From: Brachionus koreanus
Taxonomy: Eukaryota; Rotifera; Eurotatoria; Ploima; Brachionidae
Assembly (NCBI GenBank): GCA_016987375.1
Contig: PJRA01000412.1
Location: 850,408 to 914,407 of the forward strand
Length of the DNA: 64,000 bases
Direction of reading: 5' to 3'
The stretch's first letter is position 1. Each line of letters begins with the position of its first letter. Under the pieces are notes generated by a model, which worked only from the letters and a program-made list of their open reading frames with translations, had not been told where the DNA came from and did no database searches. Made by a program: the position numbers and the translations under genes. This document shows positions 1-10,685 of this stretch, piece by piece.

Positions 1-2135
1 ATTTATGAAAAAGAAACAGTGGCTAATGAGCCTATTCTGATTATAATTTCACCTGGTTCTGATCCTTCTGAGGAATTAAGGGAGTTGGCAGAATCTACCA
101 TTGGGAAAAATTCTTATCATGAGGTTATTAGACTAAATTTTTCAATAAAAAATCCATTAGAAAATTAAAATTAAAAAATTATTAGATTGCAATGGGTCAA
201 GGTCAAATGGAAATTGCTATTGAACTATTAAAAAAATGTAGCATTAACGGAGATTGGTTATGTCTGAAAAATTTACATCTTGTTGTTTCATGGTTACCCG
301 TTTTAGAAAAAGAACTCAATTTACTAAAGCCGAATGAAAAGTTCAGACTTTGGATGACAACTGAGATGCACCCAAATTTTCCTAGTATTCTTCTTCAATC
401 GAGTTTAAAAATAACATATGAAGTAAAAAGCGATAAATAATTTTTTTTTTTATTAAAAAACTATTTATTTCTTAAGTCTCCTCCTGGAATAAAAAAAAAT
501 ATTCAACGAGCATTTGAAAATTGGAATGCAGAATTTATTTCGAAAGGAGGTCTTGTTTACAGGTCTCAAGCAATGTTTGTTCTAGCTTGGTTTCATGCAA
601 TTATTCAAGAAAGGCGAAACTATATTCCTCAAGTAAAATTTATTTGAATATAAATTTAAATTTTGAATTTAAAAAAAAAATTCAATTAAGGGATGGACCA
701 AATTTTATGAATTTTCTAATGCCGATTTGAGAGTAGCAGCTGATATTATAGACAGATTGTGCGACCAAGCATCCAAAAGTAAGATTAAAATTAAGTTTAT
801 TATCAGAGAATAAATTTTTCTCTCAGGCCGCGGTGAAATACAATGGGAATTTATACACGGTCTTTTTAATCAAGCAGTTTATGGTGGTCGAATTGATAAT
901 CCAGTTGACAGTGACGTTTTGATTTCATATTTGGAGGATTACTTTTCGAATAATTTGTTCACCGGGACTGGAAAAGGTCCTAGACTTAAATTCGGACCTG
1001 GAATTTCATTGCCAAACTCAACAGATTACAGAGTAAAAATTTCAAAAAAATCAGACTATCGTTTAACTTTTGTTTCTTTGTAGGACTACAGAGATTTAAT
1101 TGACGCTCTGCCAGAATCAGATATTCCAAAATTTTTTGGACTTCCTCCTAATATTGATAGATCAACTCAAAAAGTTTTGAGCACTCAAGTTATTTCTCAA
1201 TTAAACTTGCTCAAGCTTAGCGATATTAAAATGGACGGAAAATTTGACAAAGATACCGTTAAACCGCGATTTAAGCCTATTTGGAAACTATGGGAAGCTT
1301 TGAAAAAAAATATTAATCCAAGTGAACTGAGGAAGAAATACTCAGACGATGACAAATCACCCATTAAGTCGTTTATTTATTTGGAAAAAATTTCATCAAT
1401 TAGATTAATTAATACCATTGATGAAAATTTAAAATCTATCCATGGATTCATTACTGGCTCTATGCTTTTATCCGAAGAAATTCAAAAATTAGCAACACAA
1501 TTGATACATCAACAGGTAATTGAATACAGAATTAATAATTAAATAAATAATTGATTTAAATTTATTTATTTAAGACTCCTGGTACTTGGCAAGATCAATG
1601 GGATGGTCCCGAAGATCCTCAAGAGTATTTAACAGCAGTTGTGGAACGATTTAGAGCACTTGACAACTGGGTCTCAACTATTGACTCAGTCTCAAAGTTT
1701 TTTGAACAAGTTTTGGATTTATCAGAACTTTTTAGACCGGATGTGTTTTTTAATTCAATAAGACAGCATTCGGCAAGAGAAGCTAAGGTTTCTATGGATA
1801 GCCTAAAGCTTGTCTGCAGTTTTAGCGGACCTTTGAGAGGAGTAGTTCTCAATGTTAAAGTAACTGGTTTCCAATTAGAAGGCTGCGGATTCGATGGATC
1901 AAAACTTTCTGAGTGCGAAGAAAACTCGCCAAGCGTTATTACTTTACCACCGTGTTATGTTGGCTGGATTCAGAGTGATGCTTCAATGCCATATGACGAA
2001 AGAAAGGTTATTTCTCTGCCTGTTTACTTTAATAATACAAGAGAGAAATTAGTCACAAAACTTGACGTTCCTTGTGATGGAGACCACAAAAAATGGCTTC
2101 AAATGGGTGCAGCAATAATAATGAAGCCAATTTGA
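1..2135 (+). CDS. DYNC2H1: Cytoplasmic dynein 2 heavy chain, C-terminal part (5' truncated by window edge)
   Basis: Motor heavy chain of the dynein-2 complex, which drives retrograde intraflagellar transport in cilia. Seven exons can be joined in phase: 1-123, 186-422, 477-632, 691-778, 827-1032, 1084-1515, 1575-2135, giving the last 600 residues. All introns are GT-AG and 48-62 bp long. Stretches characteristic of dynein-2 rather than axonemal dynein include EPILIIISPG, GDWLCLKNLHLVVSWLPVLE, ERRNYIPQGWTKFYEF, YGGRIDN, FFGLPPNI, DQWDGPEDPQEYL and LEGCGFDG, and the end (MGAAIIMKPI) matches the family terminus. This part covers the end of the AAA ring and the C-terminal domain, so the ATP sites lie upstream of the window. 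An extra DYR tripeptide sits exactly at the 1032/1084 splice junction. Identification is by remembered family alignment. Confidence 0.96.
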
Positions 2136-2178
2136 ATTAATTTTTTTTTCTAACTTTTTTCTATTTATTTACTCTTTT

Positions 2179-2184
2179 AATAAA
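2179..2184 (+). terminator. Poly(A) signal of DYNC2H1
   Basis: AATAAA lies 44 nt after the dynein stop codon. This is the expected spacing for a 3'-end processing signal. Confidence 0.6.
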
Positions 2185-3656
2185 ATTTTTGAAATTTTCA
2201 TTTACTTCATAAAATTTGATATTTTTCATCTAAAAAAAAGGCAAACTTTAATTAAAAGTAAACATTAAAATTTGCTGAGAAAATTGACGCACTATAAAAT
2301 ATTTTAAAATTTAGTACTAAAATAAAAAAGTTAATTTTCGTAAAAAAATTATAATATTTATTTTGTTTTAAAATGCACCTTGTAAATTATCAAAACAAAT
2401 AAAGAGACTCGATTTAAATCAAATAAAATCAAAAAATTATCAAATTTATTATTATTTATTATTTTTGAGTCTAATTTTTTTGTTAAATAAAATGAAAAAT
2501 TTTAAATAAATTTTAACAATAAAAAGCCCTAGAGTTTTCATCTAATTTTTTTTTCATCTAAAAAGTTGGATTCAATTTGAATTTAAAAAAAAAATGCTCC
2601 TTCAATTAGAAAATTAGTTTTAAATTTATTATTGTCCATAAATTGTTAAAATTTAGTATTCAAAAAAAAGTTCACACAAAAAAACCGAAAGGTCATTTTA
2701 GACTCCTCTAAAATCAAAGAGATAATTAAAACAAATTTAATGTATTTTATGAAATTTAGGATCAATTTTTTATTTTTGCTCAACTTACAAAAATTACTTA
2801 ATAATAGACAATCAATTCCACTTTAAGCAATAATTTAAATTTAGAATAATAAAAATACCATGTTTTGAATTTTATTTTTAGTTTTAGTTACATTAAAGTG
2901 GTCTTTTTTTTTAACATGCATTTTAACATGCTCTACAAAAAATTTAGTTAAGAAAATCTTTAAGTTAAATCAAAAGAAAGCTTTTTCTAAAAATAATTCC
3001 ATTTTATAATTGTTCTTAAAATAATTGATCTATTGTTAAACAAATTTTAAATAATTTGCCTTTTTAGACAGAGGATGAAATTTATTGAATTTAGACTTTT
3101 CCTTGATGTAGTTATTCTAATAAAAACTTTTATTCATTTTTATTTAATATTGGTAAAAAAAGAAAAACAAAACCAAAATTATTTTTACTGATTAATTTTA
3201 ATTTAAAAAAAAAAGAACGAAATCGTTGAAAATAAATTCAGCAAATTTTTTTTTTAATTTTAGATTTTTTGAATTTATTTCTTAAAATAAATAGCAAGGT
3301 ACTTAATTAAAATTGATCAAAGTACAATAACCGATTGCTACACACACTAAAACAATTGTACTTGGAATTTTATTAAATAACTTTAAAAGATAAACTAATA
3401 ATATCTTTTATGAGACCGATACTTTATTGAAAAAATTAATATAAATATTTTACTAATGAATCGATTTAATCAAATAAATAAAAGAATAAGTCGAACAAAA
3501 GAGGTGTAAAAGTTTAAATAAAAATTAAATCAGATAAAATTTTTATTCTGCAAAATCAACCCAATCGGAAATATTCACGTGGATGATTTATTTTTGCAAG
3601 TAGTAAAGATTTATTGATTTTTCAAATCGATAAGGTTTTAAGAGCAAAATATTAAC
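2185..3656. other. AT-rich intergenic stretch
   Basis: I see no coding exon, RNA gene or clear repeat here, only homopolymer-rich AT sequence. TTTATT at about 3610 would be an AATAAA signal for the minus-strand ORF that ends at 3657. Confidence 0.6.
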
Positions 3657-4274
3657 TTAAATATTTTTTGGCTTGAGATATGAAATACTTTGTACAAAAA
3701 AAACTCCGGTGGGATCAAGATTGGTCAAGCTTTTGTTTCCATGAACATTTTTGCTGTAGTTTTTCCTAACTAAAAGAGGAAAAAACAAGTTAGATTGAGT
3801 TGAATGATCTCGGTTGAATGACACAGAAAATAAATTCTGTTGAATTTCAGGTGAAACACTCGTACTTTTTCTCAAAAACATGATGCTTTTTCGATGTCTC
3901 TCATCAAATAAACGTGGAATAACATTGGTCGATTTGCTTCTATTTGGAAAATAACTAAAAAGCTTTGGACTGACTTGTCTGAGAAGTTTCTCTTCTTTTA
4001 ATACTTCATGAGCTTGAACTACTTTTTCCATTTTTTTTTTAATATCAACTGAATTTGGTATAGTTTTTACCGGTGCTGTTTTAATTGAAGATTGATTGTA
4101 AAGTGCTGAAATCATTCTGTTTTTTTTCTTAGAATTTCGCTTGATTAATGGAAGTTGGTTTATAAAATCAAAACTTTCCGATAAAAAATCACTATCCTCA
4201 CCTTCAGGCATTGAAAATTCAAATGACTTTAGTTGTAAAGTTGTTTTTTCAACATTAATAATACTTGAGTCCAT
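3657..4274 (-). CDS. Orphan basic protein, 205 aa, function unknown
   Basis: Single open frame on the minus strand. The ATG at 4274 is the first true ATG and begins MDSSIINVEK. The frame is longer than chance would normally give in DNA this AT-rich, and a minus-strand AATAAA sits about 45 nt beyond the stop. The product is rich in Lys, Ser and Asn, with no signal peptide or membrane segment. Segments such as IKKKMEKVVQAHEVLKEEK may form a short coiled coil at about residues 79-100. I recognise no family. It lies between the ends of DYNC2H1 and the bHLH gene and may be a lineage-specific gene or a terminal exon of a larger one. Confidence 0.45.
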   Translation of the reverse strand: MDSSIINVEKTTLQLKSFEFSMPEGEDSDFLSESFDFINQLPLIKRNSKKKNRMISALYNQSSIKTAPVKTIPNSVDIKKKMEKVVQAHEVLKEEKLLRQVSPKLFSYFPNRSKSTNVIPRLFDERHRKSIMFLRKSTSVSPEIQQNLFSVSFNRDHSTQSNLFFPLLVRKNYSKNVHGNKSLTNLDPTGVFFVQSISYLKPKNI

Positions 4275-5052
4275 ATTCAATCAAGATTCAATTTGCCAGG
4301 ATTTCAATTGTTGCTTAAAATTTATTAATAAGGTTTTTGAAGCAAACTCAATTCAATAGAGCTCTTTTTGTAAATGTTTAACTAATGTTTTTTTCAAGCT
4401 AATTCAACAAAAGGTGAACACTTTCAGTTTTTTTAAAAATTCGTAATTTAGTTGCCAATATTTTCATTCTAATTATTTAAAAAAAAAAAAGAAAAAAAAA
4501 AAGTTAATAGCTTTAGACTTTTCTTTAAAATTAATTTTTCAAGAATTCAGATTTTGCTTCTTAAAATTCCACTTGATTTAAATTTATTTCTGCTTTTTAT
4601 AAATAAAACTCAAACTAAATCTGAAAATTTATTCTTGTCAAATATACTTAACTCATTAGTAATAAATTATATCAAGTTTATATCTCGTCAAAATAAAATC
4701 CAAAGCTTTTTTAAAAAAATATCATTAATGAATGAGTTAGTCATAATTATATAGAGGATAATGTACAAAGGCCAAAGTCGGCAATTTGAGTTGTTATTAG
4801 CACAAGTAACTTTTGATTTATTACTCTAGTTTAAATTAGAGACTATTCGTTCAAGTTACGCATATTCAATAGTCTTTACTTATTTTCGATCTAATGATCT
4901 GATTAAGTAAATAAAATAGATAAACATAGAATTCCAATGGATTGAGTGAATCGGAAAAAGAAAAACATTTAGAATGTAAGTGTTCATTGATGCGAATAAA
5001 ATTTTCGATACGCTTACGCTCGATAAGAATCTTGACACGTTTCTCAATAGTC

Positions 5053-5059
5053 TATAAAA
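5053..5059 (+). promoter_or_regulatory. TATA box of the bHLH gene
   Basis: TATAAAA lies 49-55 nt upstream of the ATG at 5108. A start about 30 nt downstream would leave a very short 5' UTR of about 25 nt. The element is seen in sequence, but its use is inferred. Confidence 0.45.
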
Positions 5060-5107
5060 ACATTGATATTTTTAAGAATATTAAATCAAATTTTAGGAAA
5101 AATTAAC

Positions 5108-5617
5108 ATGAGTCAATTTGATTTTAAAGTTATCAGCAATATTCTGAATCAAGATCAGAGACATGGTAGCAAAAGGCGCATAAATGGTGGAGATGAACCC
5201 AATAAAAAACTTTGCTTGGCTGAGATCGATATCAATTCAATTGAAAAAATTGAAAAAAGAAATGCCAGAGAACGAAATAGAGTTAAATTGGTCAATAATG
5301 AATTCGAAAATTTGCGAAAATTAATTCTAAATTCCAAATTTTGTTCAGATTTTGTCTATAATGGATGGGAAACGAGTAGCCATGATGAATCAAATGGATC
5401 AAACAAATCGTTTTGCTCTAAAAGAATGCCTAAATTGAAAATTTTAAGAACTGCAATTCAATATATTAATTATTTAACAAGTTTATTGGAAAAAGAGGAA
5501 ATTTCCAACTCATTTGATTTTGATCAAGATTTTTTACATCTAGATACTGACTTAACTGATATCGATTTATCGTTTTTGCAAGCTTCATCACCTTTAGTAG
5601 ATAACTTTTTTATGTAA
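5108..5617 (+). CDS. Achaete-scute family bHLH transcription factor
   Basis: Class II bHLH proneural factor, expected to pair with an E-protein (daughterless/TCF) and bind E-boxes in the nucleus to specify neural precursors. It has 169 residues in one exon. I chose the ATG at 5108 because the frame upstream has no ATG. The basic region and helix 1 (residues 48-74, core RNARERNRVKLVNNEFENLR) carry the Glu and Arg residues that contact CANNTG and the achaete-scute signature RVKLVN. Helix 2 (107-128) is MPKLKILRTAIQYINYLTSL, where most relatives have KMSKVDTLR. The loop (about 75-106) is unusually long, Ser/Asn-rich and contains Cys. The acidic tail (DTDLTDIDLSFLQ) faintly resembles the C-terminal acidic motif of this family. 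An ASCL-type assignment fits best; a related class II bHLH is the alternative. Confidence 0.87.
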   Translation: MSQFDFKVISNILNQDQRHGSKRRINGGDEPNKKLCLAEIDINSIEKIEKRNARERNRVKLVNNEFENLRKLILNSKFCSDFVYNGWETSSHDESNGSNKSFCSKRMPKLKILRTAIQYINYLTSLLEKEEISNSFDFDQDFLHLDTDLTDIDLSFLQASSPLVDNFFM

Positions 5618-5687
5618 ACCTGAATTTTTTATTTATTTAATGTAAAGGAAATATTGTGTAAATTTAATTTTTATTTTTCTACTTTTC

Positions 5688-5693
5688 AATAAA
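5688..5693 (+). terminator. Poly(A) signal of the bHLH gene
   Basis: AATAAA lies 71 nt downstream of the bHLH stop codon. Confidence 0.55.
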
Positions 5694-6267
5694 AAAATAT
5701 ATAATATGTTTGAGTTTCTTTTTAACTTTTTTAAGTTCGCTTATTTAATTTTTCCCAATGGAAAAAGAAGATTTTTAGTCAGCATTTAAATCTCTTTTTA
5801 CAATAGTGTGTTGTTTCTTAATTTAGATCTGATTTAAAAAAATTTAAAAAAAAAATTAAAATTTAAATAAATTTTATTTTAAATAATATTTAATTATTTT
5901 TCCAACATATTTCTTATTTCTAAAAATAAAATTTTAAGCTAAATTAGAAAAAAAACAAGGTAAACTTTGAAGAGTTCCAAAAAACCCTATTGCGAATCTA
6001 TCGATGGCAAAGAATCTCTTCTAAAACAAAATCCATTCAAATTTCCGTTTATTTTGCTGATTATTTTATTTTGAGTTTTTATCGATTAATAATGTTTTGA
6101 TCAGAAAAACTTTAATTTCTTTAAAAAGAATTTTCAATCGGAGCTAATTCATTGAATATCCTTTTTTATTTATTCATAGTCCCATTTAATGAATTTTATT
6201 TCGTTTTTAGTAAAATTAAATTTGTTTTTTTAAAGATTAATAAAGGTTGCTTAGATAATTGGTAGTA

Positions 6268-6735
6268 GATCAAAACAGTCATGCAATCAGAGTATTTTAG
6301 TTCCAATACTCAAATTTAATAAGAATCAAAAATTTTTGCTTAAAACTAGAATTCAAATTAAATGATTAAAAATTATTTTTAAAAACCCTTTCATCATTAT
6401 TTAAAAATTAAGAATTTCTTTATCTTATGAGTGATGGCTTCGATTTTAACTTTAAGTTACTGAATCAAGTTGATATTCAAGAACGTAATATTTACCCGCC
6501 CAGAACCTACTGCCTCCAATATAATAAAAGGTCTAAAAAAATTACGGTCGAACTTATGATAAATTTTTTGAGTATTGGAACTAAAATACTCTGATTGCAT
6601 CACTGTTTTGATCAAAAGATAAGATAAAGAAATATTTAATTTTTAAATAATGATGAAGGGGTTGTTAAAAATAATTTTTAATCATTTAATTTGAATTCTA
6701 GTTTTAAACAAATAATTTTGATTCTTATTAAATTT
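6268..6735. repeat. Interlocked inverted repeat (X-Y-X'-Y')
   Basis: Segment X (6268-6311) is followed directly by Y (6312-6428). After a 141-bp spacer come the reverse complement of X (6570-6613, one mismatch in 44) and then the reverse complement of Y (6614-6735, diverged but clear). The copy order is therefore X, Y, X', Y' and not the nested order of a simple foldback. X ends in its own small hairpin, with GAGTATT pairing to AATACTC. No open frame lies inside. The structure is seen directly; its origin is not known. Confidence 0.75.
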
Positions 6736-6817
6736 AAAATTAAATTTGATTGAAGAAATGTCTTATTTGTTTATGCGTATTTTAATTTTAAATTATTTTA
6801 AATATGATTTCATAGGA

Positions 6818-7039
6818 TTAACACTAGAAGCACCAAACATTTTTTCATGTTTTTTTAATTCTAAAATATTTTATAAAAAACTATAATAATTTTATAAAGT
6901 AATATCATTTTTAAAGAAAATTTTAAAATCTACATAATTCAAAAAAGATATATTTATTTGAATAATCAATTCAAAAGATACGAGGATTTAAAAATTTTTC
7001 AAAAGAATCAAATGACTCGTTTGGTGCTTCTAGTGTTAA
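6818..7039. mobile_element. piggyBac-type MITE with TTAA target duplications
   Basis: A 214-bp non-coding element (6822-7035) is bounded by a perfect 17-bp terminal inverted repeat, CACTAGAAGCACCAAAC, and flanked on both sides by TTAA (6818-6821 and 7036-7039). TTAA target duplication with a terminal repeat beginning CA or CC is typical of the piggyBac superfamily. There is no transposase, so it must have moved using an enzyme encoded elsewhere. Confidence 0.82.
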
Positions 7040-10000
7040 AGATAAAAAGGTAATGTCTTTTAAATTAAGTGTCGATTTTCTATAATAAAAGGGATCATTT
7101 TTTCCTCACATTTAGAGATAATTGTCTTTGAAATATTGATACAATGATGTAGATAAATACATGTTTTAAAGCAAAAGGACTTAATAATATTTATCCCCAA
7201 ATCCCACTAAAAATCTCCCCTAATTCAGTATAAGAAAACAAAACAAAAAAATTAACTAATTTAATAAATGTAAGAGTAGCATCAAATAGAAAATATCAAA
7301 TAATTCTCCACCTTTTTTTGTCATTTGGGCAATAAAAATTTTTGTCTTTTTTTTCAAAATTTCTTTCTTATTTTCATAAACATTTATCAATATCATAAAA
7401 ATTTTTTTTTTCTCTTTTTTACATCTTTGTTTTTAGCTCTTTGAGAGTTTGCACATGAAGCATATTTTAAAATTATCTAATTTTTTTATTGTAAAACACG
7501 TATTGTTTTTGTTAGATTTTATTGATTTTGTGAAAAAAAAACTAAATTATCATTTTTTATAAAAAGTTTTTTTTTAAAGTAATTTTTTGTATCAATTCAA
7601 AAATGATATTATATAAAACACTTTTTCTCATCTAGTTTATAGTGCGACCTAATCTCGGCTATTATTTAACATGCTATTTTCTAATTTACTATTTTACTAT
7701 TTTTTCCATTTGTTATTGGTTCTTATTAGCACTAAGTTTAAAGTTTTTATTATAATTAATTATTTTTTACTAAACAATTAAAAAAATATCAATTTCTTAG
7801 TATTTGATTTTTACTAAAATTTAAAATAATACGTCCCAACTTTTAAAGAGAATTCAAAATAGTGTTGAATAAAATTTTTGGTTATTTTATATTTTCATTA
7901 TTTTTATTTTAACTTTTTATAAATTTTTATTACATCACCAGAATTGACGTTTATTTAAATTTACTGGGTGTTCTCGCTCTCTATTACTTTTTGAAATAAA
8001 ATAAAACCTTTTCTTATCATTTTACTTTTTTAAAAACTAATCAAGCGAAATTTGGATCAAGTGAGCGTGATGGACATAAATCTTTATTGATGAATTTTCG
8101 GAAAAACCGCTTACCAAGCCATTTTTGAAATATTATTATATATTGACAAAATTACTTGTTTTATTCTCTTTAAAATGATACTAAAATGATATGAAAAATT
8201 TTTATTCAACTTCTAATATTGATAGAACACTTTTTAAATAAATTCAAATATATATGATCACCATAATTATGTTAAATGAAATTGTAAATAGTTTTTTTTT
8301 CTAAATAAACTCGGTTAAATGAAAATTTCAATTCTTTATCAATGTTATTTGAAATATTTTATTAATAATTTAATAATAATTAATTTTTTGCATCAGGGCG
8401 TAACAAAAAAAGGTAAGAGCTATTTGAACAAACCCCAGAGAAAACTCGAAAATTATTTAATCAAATAAAAAAATATGTATATAATCAAATAGATACCTAT
8501 TAGAAAATATGAGAATGACAAATTTTTTCAGCTTAATTTGCTTTTAGCATTAAGTCAAATTTGATCTATAGCAAGACAAAATTTAATTCATTTAATTGCT
8601 TTTTTTCATTTTTCAATTTTGATTCCATGCTCAAGGTAATATAAGGATAACACAGAAAAAAACCTAATCAAAAACTGTGGTATTGCAAGTAAAAAATAAG
8701 TTTTCTTTTTTGTGAATAAAACTATAAAATTTTGTTTTGAGAAAAATTAATTTATAAGGTAAATTAATAAAAAGAAAATAAATTAAAAAGCCGAATCTGT
8801 TATTGATTTTTTTTATTCATTCAGATGTAATGCTTAATTATTTATTAGTTTTTTCTCCTTAATATAATGCCTTTAATAATTGTTTAAGATCAATATCGAA
8901 ATAACTAAATTATAGTTTATACAAAAAGTAATTATTTAAAATATATACATTCCATAATTAAATTAAAATCATAGTTTAACAACTCTTAAATTTTTTTCCT
9001 CTTCCTTGAATTTTCAAAAATTGTTTATAATCTAATTGAAAAAAAAACTAAAATTTACATAATTTCAGTCTTTTGCAAAATAAACAAAATTCGCGATAAT
9101 TCAAGATTAATAATTTTGTTGAAATAAAAATCTATTGTAAAAAAGTGTTGTTTTCCAAAATGCTCATACCAAGATCTTATAAAAACTAATTTGAATATTT
9201 TATATTTTATAAAGAAAGAAACTGAAATAAAAGTCTAAGTTCTATGAATTTAGTATAACAGAAAACAAATTAAATTAAATGGAATTTTATTTTAAAATCG
9301 TTTATAAAATTTTTCCAAACCATTGATTTTTACAAAGTACGTTTTTTGAATAGATTTATTTTTGAAAAAACATGAGGATGTTCCTAGGAATAGCTTTTAT
9401 GTTTGCTTTAATTTGGTTTCAGTTTTTTTTTCATTCAACTTTGTTTTAATAACCAAGTCATGATTTTGATTAATTGTCTTTACATTTTAAAAATTAAAAA
9501 TCAGTCGGAAAATTAATTCATTTTGTTTTTTTTTCTTGTTATTTAAATTAAAAAAATTATTAATCAATAATAATTAAGCATTTTCAAGTACTAACTTCAT
9601 TATTTTTTAAAATTAGACTTAAATCACCATCTAAAAAAGCACTCAATTTAATATCAAATCTAAATAATGTTCAAAGTACATAGTAACAGTTAAAAATCTA
9701 TTAAATAGAATTTGAAAAATAGTTCAAATTTTACTAAGAATTTTAAATTAAAATAATTTTCTAATAAACATCAATTATACTTTAGTCAAAAACATCTATT
9801 TTTAATGAATTTTCAAAGGAAATAAACTCGAGATAACTAATCAATCAATTAAGGAAAAAAATTATAACAAATTTTTAAATTCATCTTTGATTTATTGTTT
9901 AGAATAACAATCAGATGCATGCATTTAATAATTAATTTTATATTAATTTAAATATGATGAAAAATTATTTTCAAAATAACTTTTATATAATTCAAAAAAT

Positions 10001-10685
10001 ATAAACCAACAGTATAAAAAGAATTTTATATTGAAAATTTCCGTTTTTAGTTCAAAAAAATTTATATTAGTAATTAAAAAGAAAGTTTTATTAGTCGAAA
10101 TAAGATAGCTTAATACAGTAAACTACTGCATCACGATCTATCAAAATTTTTTCTTGCACTAGCTTATTTTTGCTATTTTTATTAATTGTAATATCTATAA
10201 ATTGTTTTCATTCACTTAAAACGAATAAAGAATACCTAGAAAATTTGGAGATAGTTCAAGTTTAATAGATTCTTATATCTAAAATCTCAAGAGGTCTTTT
10301 ATTCATAAAACTAGCAGCTTTTATTTAAATAATCTAACTCAAAATTATATTATTGATTAATTAAACTTTAGTTTTTAAATTATTAAAATGTTCCTAATTA
10401 ATTAATAGTTTAATTATGGTCTTTTATTTTAAATGGACTTTCAATTCTATGTTTGAATTTTTTTAAATTAAAATTTTCTGATGAACTTGAGACAAATTTG
10501 ACGACAAAACAATTTTCAGCTTTCATTGATTAGACATTTAGTCTTATTTTGACTTTTTTTTTAAAGTAAACTCAATTAGATTACAAAACATTCATAAACC
10601 TTTTAATTGATTTTAAAGATAATTTATTTGATCATTTAAAAAGTTTTAATTAGTAATTAATTTTTTACTTATTTAGATATATAAA

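Larger units (their letters stand above)
5694..10685. other. 5-kb gene-poor region
   Basis: No convincing exon on either strand. It contains the interlocked inverted repeat (6268-6735) and the piggyBac-type MITE (6818-7039). The rest is AT-rich, with many T and A runs. Confidence 0.55.
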
